The notes beneath the pieces were generated by a model. That model was not told where the DNA came from. It made no database searches and was given only the letters and a program-made list of their open reading frames with translations. A stretch of 64,000 nt of DNA from Gordonia neofelifaecis NRRL B-59395 (lineage in GTDB: Bacteria; Actinomycetota; Actinomycetes; Mycobacteriales; Mycobacteriaceae). This document shows positions 41,774 through 50,321 of the stretch, piece by piece. Both the position numbers and the translations under genes were made by a program. Location: the NCBI RefSeq assembly GCF_000192435.1, contig NZ_AEUD01000020.1, positions 1 through 64,000 on the forward strand, in the 5' to 3' direction. The stretch's first letter is position 1. Each line of letters starts with the position of its first letter.

Positions 41774-42160
41774 TCAGCGCCCGTCCCGGCGCACCTGCCC
41801 TCGCGACACCAGTCGCGCGACGGTGAACACCAGCACCGCGAGCGCGATCGACGGTGCCAGATAGAACGCGAGGATCCAGACCGGCAGCACGAGCAGTGCG
41901 CACACCCCGATCCAGCCCGCGACGATCAGCGCGGCCTGCCAGAACGGCCGGTCGATGTCGTACCCGTCGTCCCACTTGGGCCGGATGCCGAGAAGCAGCG
42001 CGGTCAGACACCAGACCGCGGTGATGGCGACGAAGGCGTTGCCCGCATCGTGCGTCACGAACACCGCGCCGATGGTCAGCGCCACACAGCAGATCCGAAT
42101 CGTCGTCGCGATCGCGACGGCCGACCGATCGATTCGGGTTCTAACCGCGCGATCGTTCAT
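41774..42160 (-). CDS. Small integral membrane protein, unknown function
   Basis: The 128-residue protein has about four hydrophobic helices arranged as two hairpins (near residues 16-36, 41-58, 73-95 and 98-118), separated by a charged loop with WDDGYDIDRP. The ATG at 42160 overlaps the upstream nitroreductase by 20 bases, so they are probably one transcript. No family is recognised with confidence. Confidence 0.6.
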   Translation of the reverse strand: MNDRAVRTRIDRSAVAIATTIRICCVALTIGAVFVTHDAGNAFVAITAVWCLTALLLGIRPKWDDGYDIDRPFWQAALIVAGWIGVCALLVLPVWILAFYLAPSIALAVLVFTVARLVSRGQVRRDGR

Positions 42161-42824
42161 CCGCGCCGAACGACGCACCGTCGAAACGCTCCCGTGTCAC
42201 GAAGTCCGCGACCGGCACCCGCCTCAGTCTGGTCAGTTGCTTGACCGGCCGACCGAGCGGTATCGCCGCCGCGACGGCGTGCGTCGCAGGCACACCGAGC
42301 AGTTCGCGGACGCCCTCCTCCTCCGCACTGATCATCGTGGTGATGGTGCCGCCGAAACCGTGTGACCGGGCCGCGGTGAGGATGTTCCAGACCAGGGGAT
42401 ACACCGACGCGCCACCCACGATGCCGACGCGGTCGAGCTCCGAGTCGGTGGTCGCCACCACGGCGAGGTCGACGGTCACCACCAGCACCACCGGTGCGAC
42501 GGCGATCGGTGCGACGAATCCGTCCACTCCACGCGTCTCTGCGAGGTCGGCCTCGGTCACCGCCGTCGGATGGACCGGATTCCACGGATTCTCCCCCGCA
42601 CACCGCTGAGCCAGGTAGCGGCGTGCCGCAGGCTTGCTCAGCTCCGCCAACCGGGCCTTGCTCTCCGGATCGCGGACCACGATCACGTGTGCGCCCTGCC
42701 GGTTGCCGCCGCTCGGCGCGAACCGGGCGGTCTCGAAGATCTCGCCGAGCACGTCGTCGGGGACCGGATCGGCGGTGAACTCGCGCGCGGCGAAGGTCGT
42801 CCGGATCACGTCGTCGAACTGCAT
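42141..42824 (-). CDS. Nitroreductase-family FMN oxidoreductase
   Basis: The 227-residue protein begins with the nitroreductase pattern RTTFAAREFTADPVPDD and has FAPSGGNRQGAHVIVV for FMN binding and a C-terminal GRPVKQLTRLRR segment. Members reduce nitro groups, quinones or enoyl bonds with NAD(P)H. The ATG at 42824 lies 22 bases after the preceding gene's stop, consistent with an operon with WS/DGAT. The physiological substrate is unknown. Confidence 0.82.
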   Translation of the reverse strand: MQFDDVIRTTFAAREFTADPVPDDVLGEIFETARFAPSGGNRQGAHVIVVRDPESKARLAELSKPAARRYLAQRCAGENPWNPVHPTAVTEADLAETRGVDGFVAPIAVAPVVLVVTVDLAVVATTDSELDRVGIVGGASVYPLVWNILTAARSHGFGGTITTMISAEEEGVRELLGVPATHAVAAAIPLGRPVKQLTRLRRVPVADFVTRERFDGASFGADERSRG

Positions 42825-42846
42825 GCGCTACTCCTGCCGTGGGGTG

Positions 42847-44292
42847 CTACTCGCCGGAGTCCTCGTCCGACTCGGCTTCCTTCGCCAGGTCCGCGTCCAC
42901 CGCGGCGAGCAGTTCGTCGAGCTGCGTCTGGAAGCCCTGAACCAGATCCCACAGGTCGGGGGCGAAGTCCGGGCACGACAGCAGGCCGACGTTGAGCCTG
43001 CCGTCGACGGACATCACCGTCATGTTGAGTCCCAGCCCGTGGAAGATCGGCCCCATCGGGTACACCGCGGACACGCGGGCCCCGAGCATGTACATGGGCC
43101 GGTTCGGGCCGGCGACGTTCGAGATGATCGCGTTGAACACCGGCGGGTGCAGGCCCGACAGCCTGCGATCGGTGTACACGCGCATCAGCGAGCCGAGCGT
43201 GTTGCCGGGTGCGAACTCGGCGAACGAGCGGAGGATGTTCGCGTCGATCCCCTGGTGGTGCCCCTTGGCCTGGTCGGCGTACTTGCCGGCCAGCCGGATC
43301 CGCTCAACCGGGTCGGCCACCGATGTCGCGAGACGCGTGAACATGCCGGTCACCTTGTTGGTCCCGGTCTCGATGAGATCGTCCTCGGCGACGCCGCGGA
43401 CGGACACGGGCACCAATCCGACGAGCGGTTCCTCGGGCAGTTCGCCGCGGGCCTCCAGGTACTCGCGCAGGGCACCGCCCGCCATGGCGAGCACGACGTC
43501 GTTCACCTTGACCCCGAAGTGGTCCTTGACGCGCTTGACGTCGTCGAGCGGCATCTGCGCGAACGCGAGATTCCGGCGCGGTGTGAGCGGCGCGTTGAAC
43601 CGCGTCCGCGGTGCGAGGAACGGTGCGGGCATCCCGTCACCGGACCGGGCACGCTTGAACCACTCGAACGGCACCGGGATCGTCTTGGGAATCAGTTTGA
43701 GCGCGGCGACCGGGCGCTGCAGGAAGAAGTTCACCGCTCCGCCGACCGCCATGTCCGAACGCGAGGCTCCGCCTGCACTCTCCTTGACGCGGTCGGCGTC
43801 GAGTGCGGGCGGCTGAGGCGAGGTGGTGGCCAGTTCGGCGAGGATCTCCGCGACCGTGGCGCCGTCGACGCACGCATGGTGCATTCGCAGTACCAGCGCG
43901 ATCTTGTCGTCGGCCACGCCCTCGAGCACCCACATGTCCCAGAGCGGCTTCTTGCGGTCGAGGACCTGCGCGACCAGATGACCGCACATCTGTGCCAGCT
44001 CCTCGAGGCCGCCCGGCGCCGGGATCGCCACGCGATGGACGTGCCGCTCGATGCCGAAGTCCTCGTCCTCCACCCACACCGGATGGTCGACGTTGGTCAG
44101 GGAGTCGGCCAGCTTCCGCCGCAGCATGGGGAGCGCGCGGACCCGGCGGTCCATCTCCAGACGCAGCGACTCGAACGTGTACCCACCCGGGATCGTCGAC
44201 GGGTCGACCTCCACGATCGCCGCCACATTCATCACCTGGGACGGCGTCTCCAGGTACAGGAACGATGCGTCCAGGCCGCTCAACCTCTGCAT
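42847..44292 (-). CDS. Wax ester synthase/diacylglycerol acyltransferase
   Basis: The 481-residue WS/DGAT makes triacylglycerol or wax esters from acyl-CoA. It begins MQRLSGLDASFLYLE, has the catalytic MHHACVDG (HHxxxDG) near residue 139, and the C-terminal NAIISNVAGPNRPMYMLGA block. The ATG at 44292, after CGGAG, is preferred over one at 44331 because the family begins there. The C-terminal tail is strongly acidic. It lies between a DesA desaturase and a nitroreductase, in keeping with storage-lipid metabolism. Confidence 0.92.
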   Translation of the reverse strand: MQRLSGLDASFLYLETPSQVMNVAAIVEVDPSTIPGGYTFESLRLEMDRRVRALPMLRRKLADSLTNVDHPVWVEDEDFGIERHVHRVAIPAPGGLEELAQMCGHLVAQVLDRKKPLWDMWVLEGVADDKIALVLRMHHACVDGATVAEILAELATTSPQPPALDADRVKESAGGASRSDMAVGGAVNFFLQRPVAALKLIPKTIPVPFEWFKRARSGDGMPAPFLAPRTRFNAPLTPRRNLAFAQMPLDDVKRVKDHFGVKVNDVVLAMAGGALREYLEARGELPEEPLVGLVPVSVRGVAEDDLIETGTNKVTGMFTRLATSVADPVERIRLAGKYADQAKGHHQGIDANILRSFAEFAPGNTLGSLMRVYTDRRLSGLHPPVFNAIISNVAGPNRPMYMLGARVSAVYPMGPIFHGLGLNMTVMSVDGRLNVGLLSCPDFAPDLWDLVQGFQTQLDELLAAVDADLAKEAESDEDSGE

Positions 44293-44450
44293 GCTCCGAC
44301 CCCTCTTCTCGAGCAACTGTCGTACACGCACCTGAACGTGTTCTCATTCGGTGCCTGTTCACAGTAGCGCCGCGGGTGCCGGCGTCGGGCACGGCCTGCG
44401 TTAAGCCACTCCAGGAAGGTGACGTGCCGTCGTGAAACCGCAGGACGGCG

Positions 44451-45398
44451 TCAGACGCCGACCCACTCCCGCTTCGCGGCCTCGCGAGCGAGGATGCGGT
44501 CGCGCTGCTCTTCGAACCGCTGCGCATCGAGCTCGGTCTTCTCCAGCCACAGAGCGAGCTCGTCGCGCGCCGCCGCGCCGCGGCCGGTGAAGTCGTCGCG
44601 CTCGAAGATCTTCCACTTCCGCAGCACCGGCCACACCACGTCGTCGAGGTGCTGACGGATGTCGTAGATCCCGTTCTTCGCCATCACCAGGCTCATCTTG
44701 CGGAAGTTCGGCATGCCGATGCCGGGCATCTCGAAGGTGGTGACGACGTTGCTGATCGCCTCCATCGCCTGGTCGGGCGCCAGGTCGAGCGCCGCACCGC
44801 AGATGTTGCGGTAGAAGATCATGTGCAGATTCTCGTCGGCCGCGATGCGCTGCAGCATCTTGTCGGCGACGGGATCGTTGCACGCCTTGCCGGTGTTGCG
44901 ATGGCTCACGCGGGTGCCCAGTTCCTGCACCGCGACGTAGGCGACGCCGCGCAGCAGTCCGTACAGGTCGTCGGAGTGCGCGCCCTTGGTCATGTTGGCC
45001 ATGCGGTCGTTCTCCAGGGCGACGGGGTCGACGCCGCGGGTGACCACCAGATAGTCGCGCATGACGATCGCGTGGCGGTTCTCCTCCGCCGTCCAGCGGC
45101 CGACCCACGTACCCCAGGCGCCGTCGGGCGAGAAGTACTCGGTGATCTCGCGGTGGTACGAGGGCAGGTTGTCCTCGGTCAGCAGGTTAAGCGTCATCGC
45201 GGCCTTGGCGACCTCGCTCAGCTGCGACTGTTCGGGTTCCCAGTCGACGCCGCCCATGGCCGCGAAGTTGCGGCCCTCCTCCCAGGGCACGTAGTCGTGC
45301 GGGTGCCATTCCCGCGCGAGCGAGAGATGACGGTTGAGTTCCGCCTCCGCCACCGGCTCGAGCTCTGTCAGCAGTTGGACTTGAGTCAGATCTGGCAC
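44451..45398 (-). CDS. Acyl-ACP desaturase, DesA paralogue
   Basis: The 315-residue diiron desaturase has the two iron-binding boxes EENRH and DENLH near residues 105 and 188 and is closely related to the protein encoded at 49273. Such enzymes place a double bond in ACP-bound acyl chains, for mycolic acid precursors or membrane lipid. It is shorter than the 49273 product because it lacks about 16 residues between the two boxes. A palindrome overlaps its likely promoter. Confidence 0.9.
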   Translation of the reverse strand: MPDLTQVQLLTELEPVAEAELNRHLSLAREWHPHDYVPWEEGRNFAAMGGVDWEPEQSQLSEVAKAAMTLNLLTEDNLPSYHREITEYFSPDGAWGTWVGRWTAEENRHAIVMRDYLVVTRGVDPVALENDRMANMTKGAHSDDLYGLLRGVAYVAVQELGTRVSHRNTGKACNDPVADKMLQRIAADENLHMIFYRNICGAALDLAPDQAMEAISNVVTTFEMPGIGMPNFRKMSLVMAKNGIYDIRQHLDDVVWPVLRKWKIFERDDFTGRGAAARDELALWLEKTELDAQRFEEQRDRILAREAAKREWVGV

Positions 45399-45433
45399 GA
45401 AGTGTCGCCCCCACGCGTTGTCGTATGTGTGAT

Positions 45434-45447
45434 CTACCGCACGGTAG
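45434..45447. promoter_or_regulatory. Palindromic operator overlapping the desaturase promoter
   Basis: CTACCGCACGGTAG is a nearly perfect 14-bp palindrome, 36 bases upstream of the desaturase ATG. On the minus strand it overlaps the expected -35 region of a -10-like TACGAC (45425-45420). A weaker related sequence, CTACGGTGACGTAA, occurs at 49048 before the second desaturase. A MadR-like desaturase repressor is a possible binder; I have not matched its motif. Confidence 0.4.
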
Positions 45448-45643
45448 GGCAGCGAGGAGGTGGACGCAACTCGCCCCGCACACGCCTAGACCCGAGTCAC
45501 GATCGTCGCTCAGGCGATCGGCCGGAATTGCCAGACCCCGAAACTAGAATCGAACGGGCCGCGAACCGCAACGCACGCGAGACCCCATTCGCAGCGATCG
45601 AGACCAGCGACGACCGACCGCAGTTCTGACGCCGATCAGCGAT

Positions 45644-46450
45644 TCACTCGTCCAGCGGAATCTGATTCGCGACGTCGAGCAGTTCCTTCCGGCCTCCGGC
45701 GTCGAGCAGGACGGTGAACACGACGTCGTCCCGATCGGCGAGTCGCAGGTATGCGGCGTGCTCGGACTCCACGACGTACCCCGTGCCGTACCGCCAGCTC
45801 ACCGACTCCGGCGAGGCGTTCTTCGAGATGTCGGTGAACAACTGATCCGTCGCATCCTTCGAGGTCATCCACGCGGGCTGAATCACCAGTTTGGGGTTGA
45901 AGCAATGCATGCGGTCCTTGATGAGCGCCGCACCGGAGCCGGTATCCGAGGGGCCGCGCTCGATCCGCATCGCGCGCACCATCGACCGGCAGGTGATGTC
46001 CTGCCAGCCCTTCGCGTCGGGGGTCTGCGGCAGCAGCTTGGGGAACTGCGCGGCCATCGGGGCGAGCGTGCCCCACCCGGAGACCACGGTCACCTTGCTC
46101 TCCGCGCTGTCGGCGGACCATCGGCCCGAGTCCGCAGCCCGCAGCCGGTAACGGTGGTCACCGGTCCCCGCGGTCTGGTCGACGGCGGTCGTGTCGGGTC
46201 CCGAATAGACGACGGTTCCATCATCGCGGATCAGCAGGTACTCGTCGGCGCCGGAGACGCCGTTCCACACCGCCTTCACCTCGCCGCCGTCGGCGGACAA
46301 GCTGAGCCCGCCGGGAGCATCCGGCGACGATCCGCCGATGATCGCCCGGACTGCGAACAACGACGCCACGAGCACCAACACGGCAACGGCCGCGACGACC
46401 ATCAGCGTCTTCGCCGGAATCCCCGATCGACCGGAAGTGAGCTGTGTCAT
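45644..46450 (-). CDS. Membrane-anchored ectodomain protein, paralogue of the adjacent kinase's sensor part
   Basis: The 268-residue protein has a short cytoplasmic tail, one membrane helix (LMVVAAVAVLVLVASLFAV, about 16-34), an FN3-like module (about 50-125) and a C-terminal domain beginning GWGTLAPMAAQFPKLLPQTP. The same order, TM-FN3-like-WGxxxxxAxxxPxLxPxTP, forms the outer half of the kinase at 46450. Its ATG overlaps the kinase stop as TGATG. It has no kinase domain. It may pair with or compete against the kinase ectodomain. Confidence 0.75.
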   Translation of the reverse strand: MTQLTSGRSGIPAKTLMVVAAVAVLVLVASLFAVRAIIGGSSPDAPGGLSLSADGGEVKAVWNGVSGADEYLLIRDDGTVVYSGPDTTAVDQTAGTGDHRYRLRAADSGRWSADSAESKVTVVSGWGTLAPMAAQFPKLLPQTPDAKGWQDITCRSMVRAMRIERGPSDTGSGAALIKDRMHCFNPKLVIQPAWMTSKDATDQLFTDISKNASPESVSWRYGTGYVVESEHAAYLRLADRDDVVFTVLLDAGGRKELLDVANQIPLDE

Positions 46451-48231
46451 CAGAACGGAAGCCTTCCCATGATCGCGCGCGCTTCCTTCGGATCCCTCGC
46501 CCCGGGCACCGACACCTCCACGTACGTCGTCGCGCGCGGAGTGTCCTCGTCCGAGTACACGAACACCGCGCGACCGGCGTCGTTCTGAACGCCCGTCGTG
46601 ACCCGGCCCTTGGTGCCTTGAGCAGTCGTGAAACCGAACTCAGTCGGCGCCGTGTATGGCAGTTCACCGGTGGCGGCGACAGCGGCGTCCTGGCTGTTCG
46701 AGTAGGACGCCACGCCCACCGAGTACGCGACCTTGGCTCCGTCGGTCTTGTCGCACATGATCAGTCGCGACGCCTTGTCCGCCTTGTCGACGGGATAGAG
46801 CCCGAGCCCGCGGCACCACAGCGACTCGAATCCGTTCGAGTTGACGGGCGTGCTGGGAATCAGTTCCGGGTAGAGCTTCGCGATCTCGAGGAACTCGCCC
46901 CACGTCTGCGTCACGGTCAGGTCCGTCGAATCCGAGAACCCGGAGCCGTCCGACGACGTCGAGCGTGCTGCGACGGAGTAACTGTGCTTGCCGGGAAGCG
47001 GCGATCCGACCACGTACGAGTTGTCGTCGACGATGCGGATGACCTCGCCGTCCTGCTTGATCAGATACTGCTCGGCGCCGCTGACCGCAGGCCACGACAG
47101 TTCGACTCCCGCGGTGGTCATCTTCGCGTCAGGAGCATTGGGCTTCCCCAGACCTGCCGCGCTGTTCCATGCGAACGCTCCGCCCACTCCGACGACCAGC
47201 GCCGCGACCACGGCGATCGACGCGACCACCGGCACGCGCTGGTACCACCGCGCTGCGGGACCCTGCGGCAACGGCTGCGGTGACACCGGCACCGGCCCGG
47301 ACGGTCCGCCGCGGGTCGGTCCGGGAACGGGTGCACCGGGCGTGTTCGCGAACATCGGACCGCTCGGCGGCAGGTTCACGGCGCCACCGGTGAATGCCGA
47401 GTACAGCGCATGCGCGAACGCCGTCGCCGTCGGCGGGCGCGCGGCCGGGTCCTTCGCCAGCCCGGCGCGCAGTACGTCGTCGACCGCCGGCGGCAGCGAC
47501 CGGGTCCGCTCGGACGCCCGCGGCGGCTCGGCGAACAGATGGGCGGTCATCAGACCCTGAAGGCTGTTCGCGTCGTACGGGGCGCTTCCGGTCAGCAACT
47601 CGAAGGCGGTGGCCGCCAGCGAATAGATGTCACTGCGCGCGTCGACGCGGCGTCCGTCGATCTGCTCGGGCGAGCAGTAGCGCATGGTGCCGACCGTGGT
47701 CCCGGTGCCGGTGAGACCGGCACCCGCCTCACCCAGGGCCTGCGCGATGCCGAAGTCGGTGACCTTGACTGCCTCCGGGTTGACCGGGTCGTTCCCCGGG
47801 GTGATCAGAATGTTGGCCGGCTTCACGTCACGGTGCAGCACCCCGTGCCGGTGCGCGACGTCCAGTCCGGCGGCGACGCCGTTAACGATGCTGACGACGA
47901 GTCGCGGATCCATCCCTGCGGGCGACGACTTGGAGATCTTCGACGCGTCTGTCCCGGGCACCAGCTCCATCGCGATCCAGAGCACGTCGCCGAACGCGCC
48001 GCGGTCGTAGACGCGGACCAGATTCGGATGTGTCAGCGGTGCCATCAGGTCCGCCTCGCGTTCGAAACGCTGGCGCACCACGGGGTCCGAACCGTGCGCG
48101 GACCGCAGCACCTTGATGGCGTCACTGCGCGGCAGTCGTGGATGGGCGACCTTGTAGACCTCGCCCATTCCTCCCGCGCCGAGCACTTGTTCGACGCGGT
48201 AGCCCGCGATGTCGTCCCCGATTCCGAACAT
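46450..48231 (-). CDS. PknB-type Ser/Thr protein kinase with extracellular domain
   Basis: The 593-residue kinase has a glycine loop LGAGGMGEVYKV, catalytic Lys40, HRDVKPAN with Asp135, DFG at 159-161 and the activation segment TGTGTTVGTMRYCSPEQ. A Pro/Gly-rich linker leads to a membrane helix near 337-358. The outer part is an FN3-like module followed by a domain with two cysteines (LWCRGLG, LIMCDKT) and no PASTA repeats. The ligand is unknown. It is divergent from the NTF2-like gene at 48407 and translated together with the ectodomain paralogue. Confidence 0.9.
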   Translation of the reverse strand: MFGIGDDIAGYRVEQVLGAGGMGEVYKVAHPRLPRSDAIKVLRSAHGSDPVVRQRFEREADLMAPLTHPNLVRVYDRGAFGDVLWIAMELVPGTDASKISKSSPAGMDPRLVVSIVNGVAAGLDVAHRHGVLHRDVKPANILITPGNDPVNPEAVKVTDFGIAQALGEAGAGLTGTGTTVGTMRYCSPEQIDGRRVDARSDIYSLAATAFELLTGSAPYDANSLQGLMTAHLFAEPPRASERTRSLPPAVDDVLRAGLAKDPAARPPTATAFAHALYSAFTGGAVNLPPSGPMFANTPGAPVPGPTRGGPSGPVPVSPQPLPQGPAARWYQRVPVVASIAVVAALVVGVGGAFAWNSAAGLGKPNAPDAKMTTAGVELSWPAVSGAEQYLIKQDGEVIRIVDDNSYVVGSPLPGKHSYSVAARSTSSDGSGFSDSTDLTVTQTWGEFLEIAKLYPELIPSTPVNSNGFESLWCRGLGLYPVDKADKASRLIMCDKTDGAKVAYSVGVASYSNSQDAAVAATGELPYTAPTEFGFTTAQGTKGRVTTGVQNDAGRAVFVYSDEDTPRATTYVEVSVPGARDPKEARAIMGRLPF

Positions 48232-48392
48232 TCCTCCGCCGTTTCACCAGGTGCATGCTGTTCGCGCCGAATGCTACCGGTGTGCGGGGACGTTTCCGGT
48301 CTGCGGCTCCTCTTCCCGAATGACGCCTCCCCGCCATCGCCGCGTCTGTGCCGCATCTGCGCCGAACTGCACCCTCGGCCCGCCGGCGTCCC

Positions 48393-48398
48393 TACCAT
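48393..48398 (+). promoter_or_regulatory. -10 element of a probable leaderless transcript
   Basis: TACCAT ends 8 bases before the ATG at 48407. That spacing would put the transcription start at or next to the start codon, and there is no ribosome site. Leaderless messages are common in mycobacteria. This is an inference from spacing. Confidence 0.4.
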
Positions 48399-48406
48399 CG
48401 GCCGAC

Positions 48407-48919
48407 ATGACCCCTTCGTTCACCGCCGAAGAACTGAACGACGCGTTCGCGCAGTTCCAGAAGACCACCGCCGAAGTCGCCATCAGCCAGGACTGGGACC
48501 GTTGGGCCGACCAGTTCACCGTCGACGCGACATACATCGAGCACGCCTACGGCAAGTTCAACGGCCGCGAGGAGATCCGTACCTGGGTCAAGAAGACGAT
48601 GCACTCCTTCCCCGGCAGCCACATGGCCGAGTACCCGTCGATCTGGCACGTCGCCGACCCGTCCACGGGCCGGGTGATCTGCGAGATCGACAACCCGATG
48701 AAGGACCCCGGCGACGGCTCGGTCTTCACCGCCACCAACATCACCATCCTCACGTACGCGGGCGACGGTCTGTGGAGCTGCGAGGAGGACGTCTACAACC
48801 CGATGGAGTTCGGCCTGATGGCACTCGCCTGGTGCGACCGCGCCGCCGAACTCGGCACGCTCGACGACGCCGGTCGCAAGTGGCTCGAGAAGACCGGACC
48901 GATGTTCGGGCGGAAATAG
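48407..48919 (+). CDS. NTF2/SnoaL-like protein
   Basis: The 170-residue protein has a cone-shaped SnoaL/NTF2 fold pattern, with DWDRWADQFTVDATYIEHAYGKFNGREEIRTWV near residues 28-60. That segment carries the Asp/His/Tyr residues lining the pocket in this family. Members include isomerases, hydratases and dehydratases of steroids and polyketides, as well as non-catalytic binders. The gene is monocistronic and followed by a dispersed hairpin. The specific reaction is unknown. Confidence 0.75.
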   Translation: MTPSFTAEELNDAFAQFQKTTAEVAISQDWDRWADQFTVDATYIEHAYGKFNGREEIRTWVKKTMHSFPGSHMAEYPSIWHVADPSTGRVICEIDNPMKDPGDGSVFTATNITILTYAGDGLWSCEEDVYNPMEFGLMALAWCDRAAELGTLDDAGRKWLEKTGPMFGRK

Positions 48920-48933
48920 GCCTCGTCGACTCC

Positions 48934-49009
48934 TCGCACTACCAACGCGTATGACGGCGGGTCCCCGCTCAGGACGGCCATATCGGCGTTATCTGCGTTG
49001 GCTGTGCGA
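48934..49009 (+). repeat. Second copy of the dispersed hairpin element
   Basis: The first arm, TCGCACTACCAACGCGTA (48934-48951), is identical to the arm at 21402. The second arm (48992-49009) has three mismatches to perfect pairing. It sits 14 bases after a stop codon, as the first copy sits 2 bases after kshB. It probably acts as a terminator. Confidence 0.6.
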
Positions 49010-49272
49010 GATCTTCGACGAGCCCGCTCCAGCGACCGCCCGGTAACCTACGGTGACGTAACCCACCGGGCCCGTTCGCTAACGCATCTGCGCTGAGCAG
49101 ACGATCTACGGACCGGGGGCAGCGGTTTCCCAGCCGCCTCACACGGCGCCCGGAGACTTGGGACACGCGTCCATGTGACGTAGCCTGGAGTCCGAATACG
49201 CATGTCGGGCACGTCGCGGAGGCACCCCGACCGCCACCCGAGACGACCCGTACCCCGACCAGAGGAACACCG
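49010..49272 (+). promoter_or_regulatory. Upstream region of desA1 with a sigma-70-type promoter
   Basis: No gene is seen here. TTGGGA at 49158-49163 and TAGCCT at 49181-49186 are spaced by 17 bases and form the best promoter, giving a leader of about 80 bases. CTACGGTGACGTAA at 49048-49061 resembles the palindrome before the other desaturase. Confidence 0.4.
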
Positions 49273-50265
49273 ATGGCACGTGAACTCACACAACTCGAAC
49301 TCCTGAAGGAGTTGGAGCCGACGGCCGAGGCCAACGTCAATCGCCACCTCAAGACCGCCCGCGACTGGAACCCGCACGACTACGTGCCGTGGGACGAGGG
49401 CAAGAACTACGCCGCACTCGGCGGCACTGATTACGCGCCGGAGGACTCGCACCTCGACGAGGTCGCCAAGGCCGCGATGATCACCAACCTCCTCACCGAG
49501 GACAACCTGCCGTCGTACCACCGGGTCATCGCCGAGAACTTCTCGATGGACTCGGCGTGGGGCCACTGGGTCGGTCGTTGGACCGCCGAAGAGGACCGGC
49601 ACGGCATCGCCATGCGCGACTATCTGGTCGTCACCCGCGGCGTCGACCCGGTCGCGCTCGAGCAGGCCCGCATGATCCACATGACCAACGGCTACGACCC
49701 GATGCTGGCCGCCGCCGACCGCGCCGAGGAGATGAAGGCCAACGGCGAAGAGGTCGGTCTGCTGCACTCGGTCGCCTACGTGACCTTCCAGGAGCTCGCG
49801 ACCCGCGTCAGCCACCGGAACACCGGCAAGGCCTGCAACGACCCGATCGCCGACCGGATGCTGCAGCGCATCGCCGCCGACGAGAACCTGCACATGATCT
49901 TCTACCGCAACATCTGCGGCGCGGGCATGGACCTCTCGCCCGACCAGACGCTGCGCGCGGTCACCGACATCGTCACCAACTTCCAGATGCCGGGTGCAGG
50001 CATGCCCAATTTCCGCCGTCACGGCGTGCTGATGGCCAAGCACGGCATCTACGACCTGCGCCAGCACCTGGAGGAGGTCATCCAGCCGGTTCTGCGGAAG
50101 TGGGACGTCTTCGGCCGCAACGACTTCGGCCCGGCCGGCGAGAAGACCCGAGACGAGCTCGCCGCCTTCCTGGAGCAGCTCGACAAGGATGCCACCCGCT
50201 TCGAGGAGATGCGCGACCGCGCGCTCGCCCGCGAAGCCGCCAAGCGCGAGAAGCAGGCGTCCTGA
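49273..50265 (+). CDS. desA1: Acyl-ACP desaturase DesA1
   Basis: The 330-residue diiron desaturase has the iron boxes EEDRH and DENLH and begins a block with the same order as M. tuberculosis Rv0824c (desA1), Rv0823c and Rv0822c. DesA1 desaturates ACP-bound acyl chains used for mycolic acids and is essential in mycobacteria. AGAGGA lies 8 bases before the ATG. A segment of about 16 residues near 142-162 (DRAEEMKANGEEVG) is missing from the paralogue at 44451. Confidence 0.92.
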   Translation: MARELTQLELLKELEPTAEANVNRHLKTARDWNPHDYVPWDEGKNYAALGGTDYAPEDSHLDEVAKAAMITNLLTEDNLPSYHRVIAENFSMDSAWGHWVGRWTAEEDRHGIAMRDYLVVTRGVDPVALEQARMIHMTNGYDPMLAAADRAEEMKANGEEVGLLHSVAYVTFQELATRVSHRNTGKACNDPIADRMLQRIAADENLHMIFYRNICGAGMDLSPDQTLRAVTDIVTNFQMPGAGMPNFRRHGVLMAKHGIYDLRQHLEEVIQPVLRKWDVFGRNDFGPAGEKTRDELAAFLEQLDKDATRFEEMRDRALAREAAKREKQAS

Positions 50266-50282
50266 GCACCACGACGCTGACC

Positions 50283-50320
50283 GCACCGGCGCCATCGACC
50301 ACCGTCGACGGCGCCGGTGC
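50283..50320 (+). terminator. Strong stem-loop between desA1 and dus
   Basis: GCACCGGCGCC (50283-50293) pairs with GGCGCCGGTGC (50310-50320). An inner TCGAC/GTCGA stem extends it to about 17 bp with one mismatch and a 4-base loop. It begins 18 bases after the desA1 stop and ends next to the GTG proposed for dus. It may terminate or attenuate read-through. Confidence 0.5.
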
Positions 50321-50321
50321 C

